From Stereum hirsutum FP-91666 SS1 (Eukaryota; Basidiomycota; Agaricomycetes; Russulales; Stereaceae), in contig NW_006763134.1 of the NCBI RefSeq assembly GCF_000264905.1, positions 779,409 to 834,526 on the forward strand: 55,118 nt of DNA. The letters are read 5' to 3'. How positions within the stretch are numbered: the stretch's first letter is position 1; each line of letters begins with the position of its first letter. Both the position numbers and the translations under genes were made by a program. A model generated the notes under the pieces. That model was not told the origin of the DNA. It searched no databases and saw nothing but the letters and a program-made list of their open reading frames with translations. Below, piece after piece: positions 1 through 11,690 of the stretch.

Positions 1-195
1 TGGTGGTGGTGGTGGTGGTGGAGGGGTTTTTGGGGAGGGGGAGGGGAGAGTTGGGGTGGGGGTGGGGGGAGGGAGGGTGATATGATGATGGATGATGCGA
101 TGATGCGATGATGCTGATTTTTTTGTTTGTTTTTTTCTTCACGCTCCTGGTCGCAACTCTGGTCGCTCTCGTCACATCACCCTACCTCTCATTCA

Positions 196-245
196 CCTCA
201 CCTCACCTCACCTCACCTCACCTCACCTCACCTCACCTCACCTCA
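196..245. repeat. (CCTCA)10 pentanucleotide microsatellite
   Basis: Ten uninterrupted CCTCA units, followed at once by a run of AACTCA units to about 269. The tract lies just upstream of the RRM gene. It ends in a CAG at 271-273 that could be a splice acceptor, so it may be the pyrimidine-rich end of a 5' intron. Confidence 0.9.
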
Positions 246-358
246 ACTCAAACTCAAACTCAAACTCAATCAGGTACTCATGGCAAACCCGAGTCCTCGA
301 AGTCCGCCTGGACAGGCTACCCCCCGAGCTAGGATTAGGAGTCGGAGAACCGCCGGGG

Positions 359-3300
359 GTGGGGAGTGCAGGGTATGCGACGCCGGTGATGGGTGTGGGT
401 GTGGGTGTGGGTGTTAGCATGACGGCCGCAGGACTTGGAGGCGTTGGGATTGGAGGCGTTGGGATGGGATCGGCTGGGGTGAGTGGACTTGGGGCAGGAG
501 GTGGAGGTGGAATGGGCGTGGGCGTTGGAGGCCGACCGCAGAATATGACATATGGCTCCGGAGTCGGGCTCGGAAATCTCACCGGGACGTCGAACACGAC
601 CACGACTACGACTACATCAGGAGGGGTAGGAAACGTGGGTTTATCTGGTATGCCATTAAGTCCGAATCCGTCGCTTTTGAATAGTGCCGGTGGTGGTGGT
701 GGTGGGGTGGGGATAGGTGGTGGGTTAGCGCAGGACGAGGCGGGACTCGATTTTAGGACGTTGTCGCCTTATGCGGCGGGGATGGATGGGAGGCCGGGGA
801 CGGCGGGGAGTTCAGGAGGAGGAGGGGGGGTTAGTAGGAATTTGTTTGTGGGGAATGTGAGTCGCCTTCTCTCTCTCTCTTTTTCCTTGCCTTGCCTTGC
901 CTTTCTTCCCATGTTCCACTTCTTTTTCTATGTCCGGCGGTTCGTCGTGAAATCTAAATCTCGGCCTCGGAGCTCATTCGTTTTCATCTCTTCGTTCACC
1001 CGCTCACTCGCTCACTCACTCGATTCGTGATTCGTGATCTGGGTATTGTTTATTGATCCTTCCGACGCCCCACCAGCTCCCCTTCCACTGCCAATGGCAA
1101 GACCTGAAAGACCTCTTCCGCCAAGCGGGCACGATCCTCCGCGCGGACGTGGCATTGGGGCAGGACGGAAGGTCGAGGGGGTTCGGGACGGTCGTGTTTG
1201 CGACGGATATGGATGCGGAGAGGGCGGTTAAGATGTTTAATTGGTGAGTCTTTCTTTTTTCTATTGCTCCCACTTGTGTGAGAGAGAGAGAGGGAGAGAG
1301 AGGGAGGGAGATTGGGGTGGTTTGGAGTGTTTGGAGTGTTTGGATGTTTGTTGAGTTTGGGAGTCTTGGTTTGGATGTTTGGAGAGTTTGGGAGTCGTGT
1401 GCTCATCTTTATGCCCTCATGTGCCACAGTTACGAATACAACGGCCGGCCGCTAAAAGTGCACTACGATAAATACTCCCCCTCGACACAGCCCTCCGCCC
1501 CGGTCTCGCCCATGCCGCACTCCTCGTTCTCATCGCCGTTCGCACATGGATCTGGATCCCCGTTCGGCTCGGTCTTGTCGCAGCATCAGCAGTTGCAGCA
1601 GCAGTTGCAGCAGGTTCAGTCCGGCCAGGGTCAACCAGGACTGATGCAGGGCCAAGGTCAAGCGGGAATGGGCCAAGGACAAGGGCAGGGACAGCAGGGA
1701 TTAGGGCAGAGCGCACCGAGCCATATCCCGATGCCGATGGCATCGTTCCCCCAGCAGTGGAATCCGTACGATTTCGGGTATGGACCAGGGTCGGGGCCTG
1801 GCAGTCCTTATGAGGTGTATCCGCCGCATATTCAGCAGATGTATGCGATTCAGGCGCAGGCGCAGGTTCAACAAGCGCAACAACAGCAACAGCAACAACA
1901 ACAACAACAGCAAGAACAACAGCAGCAGCAGCTTCAGCAGGAGGAGTTGTCGAGGTTGGCGCAGTACGCGTCTGCTGCTGGAGGGAGTGCGGAGAAGGAG
2001 CGGTTGCCGTTGGGTGTGGGAGAGTTGCCTACGCCGCCTTCGAGTGAGGGGGTCGGAGCGACGGGGAATACGCCACCGCCACCCGCACCACCGCCGCCTG
2101 TTCACTCCCTGTCGTTTCCGGGAAAGAAGGAAGAGCAATCTTCGAGGCCGGCGGCGCAGCAGCATTCGAGCGCGCCTCTGCTCGGGAAGGCTACGTCCGC
2201 TGATATCGTGAAGGGGATGTCGAACTCGGGCTCAGGGTCGGGGTCATCGACTTCACCGACTCAGCATCAAAACTCGTCAGGTTCGCATCATCCCGCTCAT
2301 CCAGGCCGTATACCTCTCCCCCCTCCCCCAGCCGTCTCAGGCTTCCCGATCCCACCACCACACACGATGTCCCCCCACGCCCATGCCCACATGTCGCCCA
2401 TGATGCACCACCCCCACTATCCCTACGCGCTCCCCATGCCCGTCTCCCCCGGCGGAGTCATGCCCTCACCCTTGCACCATCCACACATGATCCCCTCGCC
2501 GCTGCATCACCCCGCCGTGCACGGATCGCCGTATGCCTCACCGATGCATCATCCCGCCATGTCAATGTATCCCATGCATTCGCCCATCCACCATCCCGCT
2601 GCCGCCGCGTACGCTATGGCCATGACGCCGCACGGCTTACCCCCCATCACGCCGAGCATGCCACCGTTCCAGTTCGTGCATCATCCAGGCATGACGTCGT
2701 CTGGCTCTGTGGCGGGGATGGGAGGAGGAGGTATGCCGGGGACGCCGGGTGCGCCTTTGGGTGGGGGTGGTGGAGGAAATGGGGGTGGTGGTGGTGGTGG
2801 TGGGGCGATGGGAGGATATCAGGGGATGATGATGAGTGCGATGTTTTCGCCGGGGGTTACGATGAGTCCGGGAGGGTTCTATGGGAGACCGATCAATGCG
2901 GCTGTGGGTGCGCCTGTTGGTGCCGGGAAAGCGAACGCCAACAATGTCAATGCGAACTCAAACACCAACTCCAACTCGAATCCTAACTCTGACAACAGCC
3001 GTGGCGCTACGAGTGAAGCCACAGGAGGTGCAGGATCAGGAGAGGTGGCGGATTATTTCCCGCCGGTGCAGTACTTGCAACAGACGGAAGCGGAGTATTT
3101 CCCGGTGTTGCCGCCTGGGCCTGGCGGGAGTCGGTTGGCGAACGAGATATTGAGAGGGGCGGCGAGCGCGGGGCCAGCGAGTAACGAGTCGCAGAGTCCG
3201 GTGGCGAATTTGAACTCGAATGGGAGCTCGAATAATGCGTATGGTGCCGGGACTGGAGATGGCGATGGGAATGGGGTGAATGGGATCACGGACAGGATGG

Positions 3301-3740
3301 GAGGATTTACGTTGAGTTCGGCACCGGGCTCGGCGGGGTCGAGTGTCCTGGGGAGTGGAAGCGTCGCGACGAGGGAAGACGACGTGTTTTGGGTGGGGGG
3401 CTCGGGGACAGGGACGGCGACGGCGACGGCGACGGGACATGTGCCGGCGTATAGGCAGGCGAGTCTGTCGCAGGTGAGTAGCGCGGCGAAGGAGGCAGGA
3501 CTGCATAGGACGGGGTCGGACCCGACGCAGAAGCATCCGTTTGCGGGGAGTGGAGAGGCGGCGAGGCCGACGACGAGTGGTGGGGTGGGGTCGGTTTGGG
3601 GGGCGGGGGTGGGACAGGGGCATGAGTTGGGCGGGGGGTGGGCAGCGGGGCCGGGGAGAGGAGGGCGAGTTTTGCGGAGGTGGTGGATGGGAGTGCGGCG
3701 GGGAGGAGAGGGTCGGCGGCTGGGTGGAGGATGTAAATGA
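359..3740 (+). CDS. RNA-binding protein with one RRM and a long low-complexity tail
   Basis: Probable RNA-binding regulator. Exons 359-856, 1077-1243 and 1430-3740 join in frame (introns 220 and 186 nt) to about 990 residues. The join rebuilds one RRM at about residues 160-240: RNP2 NLFVGN ends exon 1, RNP1 SRGFGTVVF is in exon 2, and YNGRPLKVHYDKY opens exon 3. The RRM resembles those of Gbp2/Hrb1 and hnRNP-M-type mRNA-binding proteins; that is a family resemblance, not a proof of orthology. The rest is rich in Gln, His-Pro-Met and Gly-Asn, with a short aromatic stretch near DYFPPVQYL. The start is unresolved: 359 is GTG, the first in-frame ATG is 389, and an ATG at 280 opens a plausible peptide in another frame, so a 5' junction is missing. 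The last 50 codons may also be misframed (see findings). Confidence 0.75.
1870..1942 (+). repeat. CAA/CAG polyglutamine tract in the RRM gene
   Basis: Near-pure CAA/CAG codons encode a run of glutamines broken by one glutamate. Further short CAG runs lie at 1580-1615 in the same exon. Such tracts often vary in length between strains. Confidence 0.85.
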
Positions 3741-4641
3741 TATTTCTAGGTTTGGGTCGATCCTTGGGCGTTATAGATCGGTGGATGGCCATCCCTTCTC
3801 TTCTCTTTCTATTTTCCATTTCCTATCGTTTCTGTCCCTCATAATCTTATCGCTCCTCTCGCTTTCGACTGGTCTCGAGATCTTGGTTGGTCGTGTCTCT
3901 ATTCCCCCTTTACCTTCTTACTTATTATCTCTCCTCGGCTGGTTCTGGTTCTCGGTCCCGATTCTTCTGCGTGCGGACTCTTGACTCTTCCTGTTGTCCT
4001 CGTCCTCGGTTTAGGTTTTTTTATCAGTGACCGTTTCATACCTCGATTCTGCATATCCATTTCCCCGTTCTCATCTACATGCAATTCCCTTTCTATTCTC
4101 TCAGCCTTTGGATCTTCAGTTTCGCTCTTCTCTCACAACCTAGCTGGCGGCATTTGTCATGCAATGTTCGGGTGTGGCGTATCACTCTGAATACCTTGTT
4201 TTGTCTTCCCAATCCCCTCCCACTCTGTTTTCTTTCCCTTTTTCGTATTGATTTGATTTGATTTGATCTGTCTTTCTCTGTCTCTAGTTCGCCTTACTTA
4301 TTAGCCTAGCTCAACAATGATCATCTGTATCGAATGCAATCTAAATGCTCTATCTCTTCTCCGCTGTCATGGTTCGAGACTGTTTTCTACTCGCTTGTGG
4401 ACCTCCAAGCGGGTAGGTGGTATCTCAACTCCAAAAACGAGTCATTTGGACAGAGCCCCACAAGCAGAGCAATCGGCTGGCGCGAGCCTCAGTGATCACT
4501 GGTAATTGTATGTATCAGAAGCCGCTACTGGCTCTGCATGTATTTTTTTTGTGGAACTCCACCGTAGCCAACTGGCGAAGCCTCGTGTACTTTATGCACT
4601 TGATAAGCGCTGCATAAGCAAAGGCCGCTCTGAGCTGAGCC
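3741..4641. other. Intergenic, convergent gene ends
   Basis: Pyrimidine-rich sequence between the 3' ends of the RRM gene (+) and F-box gene A (-). It contains a short GATTT run near 4250-4268. I see no gene, RNA or mobile element. Confidence 0.6.
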
Positions 4642-6791
4642 CTAGTCCTCACCCTCATCTTGATCCTCATCTTCCCCATTTCCATCCTCATCCTCATCTT
4701 GATCCCCAACCTCTTCCTCATCCCATCCCTCCTCCCACGCACAACGCGCCTCCCCATCCCACTCCACACACCCGTCCCCTCCAATCAACTTCCCCTCCTC
4801 AATTTTCCTCACCCACCCCTCCGGAACCCCTCCAACCACCTCCAATCGCTTAATTCGAGACCGACTCATATCCCGCCCATCGCCCTCGGTCCGCAGCCGC
4901 GCCCTCTTCTTCAACATGTCCGCCACCGAGCGCATGATCGACGGTATGACCGTCGACGCGTCGTATGTCTCCTCTACGTCCGTGTCTTTGGTCCAGTCGA
5001 CGTTGACCAGTGCCAGTGTTTCGAGTTTCGGAAAGACAGCGAAAGTCTGAGGGTGAGGAGAGGGCGCTGAATCTTCGTTGGCGTTAGGGTCTTTCGTACG
5101 AGTGAGCTTGAGGTAGTCGCACATCCAGTCTATCGGATGCGTGCCCTCGAGTCGTAACGTTTTCACGTTCTCACACCGCAGAAAGCCCGTCAATCTCGAC
5201 CGTAACTTCGCGTCCAAGTTCGCGGGCTTCACAGGCTCCGACTCGTCCGCGTCGGTCTCGGTCTGAGAGTCGTCGTCGTCGACGTCATCATAGGGATCCT
5301 TCAAAGGCATATTACTGCGTATATGGATCTCCTCGACAGACTCAGCAAGCAGCGCGTCTGTGATTTTCGAAAGTTCGCCTGGGAAATAAAAGCATCCATC
5401 CTGCCACTCCCAAGAATCGGATTGCTGCTCGATGGTAAGCACGGGTACAGCGCTAGCCTTCGTGTCAAAGGCTGCTCCTCGTCGGACTGCTGGTATTCTT
5501 GCGCTGTTGGAGGATTCGAGGGAAGTGCGAGGAAGTTCGGGAGGGGTGGCGAGGACTATTGTGCGGATCGATCGAACTTCGGGGTCGAAGGAGTCGGAAA
5601 CAGCATCGTCGAACTTGGTGGTCAACGAGAACTTGACCTGATAGTTCAACGCATTTGTGTCGTACTGGACTCGGGCCTCTAGTATAGATGAAACGACGGC
5701 GTCGAGAGCCGCCGTCGCTTCCTCTTCTTCGTCGCGTGAAGCGCGTAGTTCAGTGAATGTGAGTTGGTAGTACGTCGTTGGTGGTAGTGACAGACAGCGA
5801 GAAATATAGACGAAGGCGGGCGAAATCCCAAAGAAACTGAGGCACTGTAAGAGTGGGAGAGAGATGGCCTGTGTGGTATGGGTTGGGTTGAAACGGTTGA
5901 AACGGTGTGACTGGTCGACGATGTGAAGGCGGAGCAGGTTGGGCATGTGTTTTAGAGTGTTGTAGAACCACTCAACACCAGCGGCCGTCTCGAAAAGCCA
6001 ATCGAACTCGAGGGAAAGTTGTGTGACGCCATCCAGGATAGAATGTCGGGGGAAAGACACCAATAGCCTGACCAATGTAAGAGAGGATAACGACGGTTGA
6101 GGATTAGGCACCTCGATGTCGACCGACTCAACTGATTCGCTCTCCAACTCAAGAGCTTCCAGGCGAGGTGCATCTTCGGAGGAAAACAGTCGGATGAGTG
6201 TACGTTCCATTTCCTCCGCGCTACACTGATGAAAAACGAGCCCTAGTTGGCGTAAACGAAGGAGGTTATCAAATACGAGTTTCTTGTTCGAATTCCTTTC
6301 GGACTTCATGTCTTTCCCGATACGGAGCTTCCTAAGACATATTAGCGCGTTCCGAGAGTGCTCGAGCATGAAGACTCTGAGGCTTCTGATTTTTGTATCG
6401 ATATTCGTCCAAAGCAATGGGCAGGACAGCGCGACGTGGCGCCACTGCCGACATACTCGGAGGATGCGGAGCCAGGTAAGGTCTTGCTTGTTACTATTGG
6501 AAGTAGTGCCGTGGCCACAGAACCAGTCGAGATCGTGAGTACTGCTGTAGTACTCTTGTGTGCTTCTAATATGAGGAGGTGGTCGTGCGTGATACAGGAA
6601 AATCTGAGAAAGGATTTCCGGAGGTAAACGCGTCACGGGAGACGCGTTTTGCGGTGGGAGTTCATGCTGACGGGTAGTCGGATGATCTATATAGCAGAGC
6701 AGAGTTCATGAAAGATTGGTTTGTTTCGGAATAAGCGGAAATTTGGGCATTGTCAATGAGCTAAGTGCTTACTTCGGCGTTTCTTTGCCAT
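4642..6791 (-). CDS. F-box-like protein A
   Basis: Likely substrate-recognition subunit of an SCF-type ubiquitin ligase. Exon 1 is only 19 nt (6791-6773, encodes MAKKRR plus one base), then an 86 nt intron with a GTAAGC donor, then exon 2 (6686-4642), giving 687 residues. The F-box-like motif is at about residues 23-85: LPPEILSQIF, then RVCRQWRHVALSCPLLW. The remainder has irregular leucine-rich segments and ends in a highly acidic tail. There is no in-frame ATG in exon 2 upstream of the F-box and an in-frame TGA precedes it, so the micro-exon start is needed. It is supported because the neighbouring paralog B has the same 19 nt exon, same phase and the same following residues (PTRQHE, then QNASPVTRL). 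No substrate can be predicted. Confidence 0.85.
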
Positions 6792-7975
6792 TTGGGCGTT
6801 TTTTGGAGACTACGAGCTGGCTCTATCTCCAACAATGATATAAGTCACTAAGTCCTACTGTAGTGTATATATCAAGAGCACCGCTAAGATATTTGTCGTT
6901 CAGATCGAGAGGACCAAGAGAAACTATGGTTACGGAGATCGTTGAACTTGTCACCGTGGCGTCTGCATGTGGTTCGAGGTTCAGCCACAGACGCGTTTTC
7001 TCCGCAACTCCGCCAAAGCTCCGCACTCTCGCTACACCGCCGGGCGTGCTAATCCTCGGCACGGCCCCCATCCGAAATACCCCGGGATAGGGACGCTGCG
7101 ACCATGTGCGATCCCGGCACCGATACCATAACGAGGATTTTCGAAATTGATGTTCCAGGCTTGTCCGGCGGCCCGTGCAACAGGGCTTTTCGAAAAGGTT
7201 GTCCCAAGGTTGCAACGTCCTCCCCTCTACGTATCCGCTTAGTCAGCCGCTCCCTACCGCCTTCAGAAAGCTCTGACGACTGCATATGCTCAAGTCGCGT
7301 TCTCCTTGGGTAGCTCATCCTTCCCCGCCTCACTGAGTGTCATATACCACTCATGTAAGTACTATCCATTTAGTAGATGCCTGCTACGTCTTTATTTTGA
7401 CCATCTGTCCGTCCAGTCCGTCTTCTATACCCTTGGAAAAAACAGCAGCGGATGAACGTATTCAAGGTGTCTCGCTAGTTGTGTACGCCTCTATGGTCTA
7501 GTGGTTTCGCTATAGGTTTGTTCTGTGCCCGACCGTGGTTTTAGGCCGCGCGTTCAATTCTTGCCGCGGGCAACCAGCATTTTGGGTGTTTGGCGGCTTG
7601 GCGGGAACCCTCGCAGTGCCCCATGGACAACCTTGGTACAACCTTGGCCGGCAACATCGGATCTGGGTCCGTCCGAAAAACCCCGGAACAGTATCGTGTC
7701 TGGCCTGTGACAACGTGCCGCCCGGCCGACCCTGTTACAAGGCTTCCGCCCTCCGGCGGTGTAGTCGTGACTTGCTTTCGGACAGCACATCGTGGAAAGG
7801 CTAGCTCCTTGGAAGAGGTGTTCCTACTTGACGACTGACCTTCTATACAATCTGTGGATTCCATTTTCCTCCACTATTGTCTTCAGTATCTGCGGCTCAT
7901 AACTGTGCATCACTCGACTCCGAGTCTTTGCATCAATCTTCGAAGGGCTTGCATCCACCCAGAGACGTCCTTACT
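6792..7975. other. Shared upstream region of F-box genes A and B
   Basis: Divergent intergenic region of 1.2 kb. Short open frames occur on both strands but none is recognisable. GC content and the absence of conserved motifs suggest degenerate repeat DNA. The only structured piece I can name is the tRNA-like segment at 7487-7572. Confidence 0.5.
7487..7572 (+). repeat. tRNA-related, SINE-like sequence
   Basis: A box A match, TGGTCTAGTGG (7494-7504), is followed 46 nt later by a box B-like GCGTTCAATTCT (7550-7561), the arrangement of an internal RNA polymerase III promoter. The 5' and 3' ends do not form an acceptor stem and the T-stem pairs poorly, so this is not a working tRNA. A decayed tRNA-derived SINE or tRNA pseudogene is the best reading. 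Confidence 0.4.
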
Positions 7976-9991
7976 ATGGCGAAGAAAATTCGTGGTACAA
8001 CGTTCTCTTTTTGAATGCTACGGTATTGAATCATGTGAATAAACTCCCTCTATCCTTGATTAGGACGTCCCACCCGCCAACACGAAGTCATACCGCAGAA
8101 CGCGTCTCCTGTGACGCGTCTATCTCCAGAGATCCTCTCGGAGATTTTCCTTTACCACGCACGACCAACGCCCGGAGGGCTGTATCAGCGTAACGGAGAG
8201 CATGATATCCACTGGTTTTGTGGACACGGCCATACTAGATGGCACGATGAATACGAGGGTCAGAAGAACCGTACCACTTGGCTACGTATCCTGCGCGTAT
8301 GCCGCCAGTGGCGCCACGTCGCACTCGGTTGTGCATTGCTCTGGACAAACATTGACACCGCAATCAGGAGCCTGAGGCTTTTCATGCTCCAACAATCGAA
8401 AGAGTCTCTGATCACCCTCAGGACGATTCGTATCCAAAACGACAAGTCAGAGGGGAACAAGAAGCTCGTTTTCGAAAATCTCCCTCGTCTGCGTTGTCTA
8501 GCGCTCCATTTCCATCAGTGCAGTGACGACGACATGACGCGTACGATCTCTCAACTTCTATCACCAGGGTTTGCGTCCCATCTGGTGTCTCTCGAGTTGG
8601 CAATCGATATAAGCTCAGCGAACTATCAAAGTCTTTTCGTGCCCCATCCTCCCCCATCCCTGGCATCCCTGACGTTAACCAATCTGATGCTCACCTTCCC
8701 CCCGGATTCTACTACTCTCAGCCACATCACCCATCTCTCTCTGAAGTTTGTCCCGCTTGAAGATTGGTTCTACGATACATTAGACCGTCTGCCTCACCTA
8801 CTTCGTCTCGACATCGCAAACCCCTCAGAAGACGACGAGCCCCCACCCACGTCTCGCACAATCCCAGCCTCACTTACTGAACTTCAACAGTTCAGTTTCC
8901 ATGGTTTTCCGTCGTCGTATCTTTCCGTAATGCTCCTCCTATCACTCCCTCCAACAACCTACCATTGCCTCACATTCCCTGACTATTGTGGTCCTGACAC
9001 TATCGAAAGTATCGAGGAAACCTCCTTGTACGGAACGATATCCGCTATACTCAGGAAACGAACTGCTAGCGATAACAACGCTTTCAACTATCGCGTAAAG
9101 TTCTCTGTGACTACCAACACGGAGGAGGGCGGCGGCGGCTTCAATCCCAGTGACCCGGAAGCGAGGTCAACTCGTACCATGATCCTCGCAACTCCCCGTC
9201 CTTCTTTATCATGCAATGACGCTACCATCACAGCCGCAGAGTGCACGACTGTAGATCCCATTCCCGTGCTCACCGTCGAGCAGCAGTCTCGTAATTGGGA
9301 ATGGGCATACGGGACCAGCAAGTTCGCCGAGGGCCTTTCGAATTTGACCGAGTCGTTGCCAGTCGATGCTGTCGAGGAACTTCATATACGCAGTAACATG
9401 CCCTTGACAATCGATCACGCTGTCAACGACGAATCTGACGCAGAGTCGTCCGCCACCGAGGTCCCGCACTTCCTCACTTTTCCCAATCTACGAACGTTGC
9501 ATCTCGAAGGTTTGGGTCCACTCGAGTGTGTGCCCGATTTACTGTCCCTCACACGCACTGTCGCCATGGACGTGGAGCCGGGCCAGGGCTCGGACGACGC
9601 GGAATCCATGCGCTCTCAGACTTTCACTGCATTTCCCAACCTTGAGAAGTTGGTATTGAGTAAGGTTGACTGGACCAAGGAATCCGAGATTTACACTTTC
9701 AGCGCCGAAGAGAGGGTACCGCCCGTTTTGGATTCCGTTGCGTCAGCGTTGAAAGTCAGGGCGCAGAAATACAACGGGAAACACAAACTGAAACACTTGG
9801 TGGTCATCGGCGGAGGAATACCGAAGGGGTGGGTGAAGACGGTCAGGGAGGAGAAATGGCTATCAGCAGTTGGCGGTGTAGATTGGGTAGCGCAAGAGCG
9901 GTGTGAATGGGACTATGACTGGGATGATGACGAAGAGGGGGAGGACGGGCGCGGCAGGGGTGAGGATAAGGACGAACAAAAGAACGGATAA
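7976..9991 (+). CDS. F-box-like protein B (paralog of A)
   Basis: Second SCF-type F-box candidate, divergent from A. Exon 1 7976-7994 (19 nt, MAKKIR plus one base), intron 7995-8063, exon 2 8064-9991, total 648 residues. The F-box-like motif reads LSPEILSEIF, then RVCRQWRHVALGCALLW. It aligns with A along its whole length, including the motif DAVEELHIRSNMPL, the VDWTKE segment and the acidic end with WDYDWDDDEE. The ATG in exon 1 is preferred because exon 2 has an in-frame stop at its intronic edge, and the joined N-terminus matches A (PTRQHE..PQNASPVTRL). The two copies are well diverged but both read open, which suggests both are retained as genes. Confidence 0.85.
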
Positions 9992-10394
9992 GCGTGTCTC
10001 GAATCGATATTTGGTGGCTTAGCAGAGGGAGCGGGCGTGCACAAAGCTGCTGTGCAATCAGTAGTTGAGGAGGCGGTAGTAGGAGACGAAGTCGGGGCGC
10101 AGAAGTAGACAAGGTGGATTTCTTACATGCTTCTATGATACCACCGCGAAGTATACTTGCCAGATGCTCTGCACTCACTCTGTATATAAAGTCCGGAGTG
10201 TAGCCATCCGTAACGATACAGGAAATCAGTAAGGAGAGCTTCAAGCTTTGAATAGTGATGGCACGTTCCATGGCTTCGAGAAACGGGTGCCACCCGTTTC
10301 GTGACTGGCCATGGGTGAAGGCAAAAGCATGGTAAAGTCCAAGGGGAAGCAAATAAGTGTATAGGGTACCGACTCAAGAGACATACAGTAGAAG
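9992..10394. other. Region 3' of F-box B and C with conserved tail and hairpin
   Basis: Convergent gene ends. The stretch 10120-10394, read on the minus strand, is clearly similar to the sequence 3' of pseudogene D (22340-22560), for example CAAAGCTTGAAG and TATCGTTACGGATG. It could be 3' UTR or a lost terminal exon. At 10280-10300 a perfect hairpin (10 nt arms, 1 nt loop, GAAACGGGTG arm) is present here but not in the other copy. Confidence 0.6.
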
Positions 10395-11327
10395 CTAGAA
10401 TGGCAAAGACAACGACAATATCTTCTCCGAAACGACACAAGAGGCAGGACATTCAATATGACGGCGCATGCAATCAAGAACATGCCTGTGGCCCTCCATT
10501 GTAAGGGTACGAAGGTTGGGAAGCTTCGCAGTGGTGAATTGTTTAGACGGAAGTAATGCGATGCTGTCATCGGTCAAGTCACGCAGTACACATCCTGTCA
10601 TTGACAGGGTCTCCAAAAATGGCATGTGTGCCAACGCAGTGACAAGCTGGGCAAGGAAGGGATTTACATCGCTGTCATCTTCTCCCGAGTGGAGCTCGAA
10701 GTGCTTGAGATTTTCAAACATGTAGAAGGACGTTGCAGGATACCCAACACGATAGAGTCGGAGAGTCGAAAGAAGAGGCGTGTGGTATGCAAATAATCCA
10801 TCACAGACAATGTCACTGTCTCCTCTCCAGAACGAGGCATTTGTAAGGCGCAGCGACCTGAGAGCAGGAGCTGGAGTGAACATGAGCTGATCACAAGCGT
10901 AATCGATCTCGTCGCAAGTACCCCATAGCTCCAACCGCTCTACCCGGTTCATCATGGGAGGTACAATGGCGTCGAATGTTTCGTACATCCACTCCCTGCA
11001 GTCGGCAACGAGGACAGAAATGGCAGCGGTAGGCCCACTCCTTCGAATCATCTCTGCCGCCCATGTCCGTCCAAAGTTGAGGACGATATCTGTCCAGAGG
11101 GACCGGGTCGTCACAGCAACTTCTCTCCACAAACGAGATACGTGGGTGATCGAAATCCAGCCCAGATGGATGGGATTTTCGTTATAAAACCCATGTGAGC
11201 TCTTGTATATGTATTTGTGAGGGTCGTTCGTGGCGGCATGGATGATGATTTGTCTGAGGATTTCAACGGGAAGTGTGCTGATACCGACCCCGGAACGGTC
11301 ATTGTTTGGAAAAGATTCGGATGACAT
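10395..11327 (-). CDS. F-box-like protein C
   Basis: F-box-like protein of 310 residues, one coding exon. Motif near the N-terminus: LPVEILRQIIIHAA, then THVSRLWREVAVTTRSLW. The body carries spaced leucine-rich segments (RVERLELWG, ALRSLRL, LPNLRTLTMEG). A 50 nt intron (11378-11329, GTAAGT..TAG) ends one base before the ATG; the upstream exon has an in-frame TAA and no ATG, so the intron is in the 5' UTR and 11327 is the start. It is unrelated in detail to A and B but strongly similar to the broken copy D at 21.4 kb. Confidence 0.8.
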   Translation of the reverse strand: MSSESFPNNDRSGVGISTLPVEILRQIIIHAATNDPHKYIYKSSHGFYNENPIHLGWISITHVSRLWREVAVTTRSLWTDIVLNFGRTWAAEMIRRSGPTAAISVLVADCREWMYETFDAIVPPMMNRVERLELWGTCDEIDYACDQLMFTPAPALRSLRLTNASFWRGDSDIVCDGLFAYHTPLLSTLRLYRVGYPATSFYMFENLKHFELHSGEDDSDVNPFLAQLVTALAHMPFLETLSMTGCVLRDLTDDSIALLPSKQFTTAKLPNLRTLTMEGHRHVLDCMRRHIECPASCVVSEKILSLSLPF

Positions 11328-11328
11328 C

Positions 11329-11378
11329 CTAAAGAAGTTTGAGTATATTGTGCGATTGCGGAAGTAGACGATACTTAC
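11329..11378 (-). other. 5' UTR intron of F-box gene C
   Basis: GTAAGT donor and CTTTAG acceptor on the minus strand. The donor and acceptor are both conserved in copy D (21333-21388), which shows the intron predates the duplication. Confidence 0.7.
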
Positions 11379-11690
11379 AGAAGGTAGCGAGGCTCTGATG
11401 CGATGTTGCAGTGGCGTCGCAACTGTATGTGACGTGGGAGTGTTTATAACCAGTGCATTCAATATAACATCGTTCAGCCTACTGCTACGTCCGAAAGGGC
11501 CTGAGCCCGCGAAAAGAGCGCAGAACCAACGCAGTAGAAAAGTACTCACAGTGAAACAACACAGCTTCCGTTTCAGAGACATTGTGAAGAAATAATGACT
11601 CTGCGCCTGGAACAGGTGTGGAGGGAGAGAGGGGCCGCGAAGGGTTGAGCACGGAGTCATAAATATTACGGTTCCGCCGGCAACTTCTTG

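Noticed and set aside
196..245. CCTCA repeat as telomeric or CRISPR-like array
   Set aside because: Unit and context fit a simple microsatellite; there are no spacers and no telomeric TTAGGG motif.
1701..2165. Long antisense open frame opposite the RRM gene
   Set aside because: It is the mirror of CAG/CCG-rich codons and encodes a Leu/Arg-rich string with no domain.
7487..7572. Functional tRNA gene
   Set aside because: Acceptor arms do not pair and the T-stem has mismatches, so only a tRNA-derived relic is supported.
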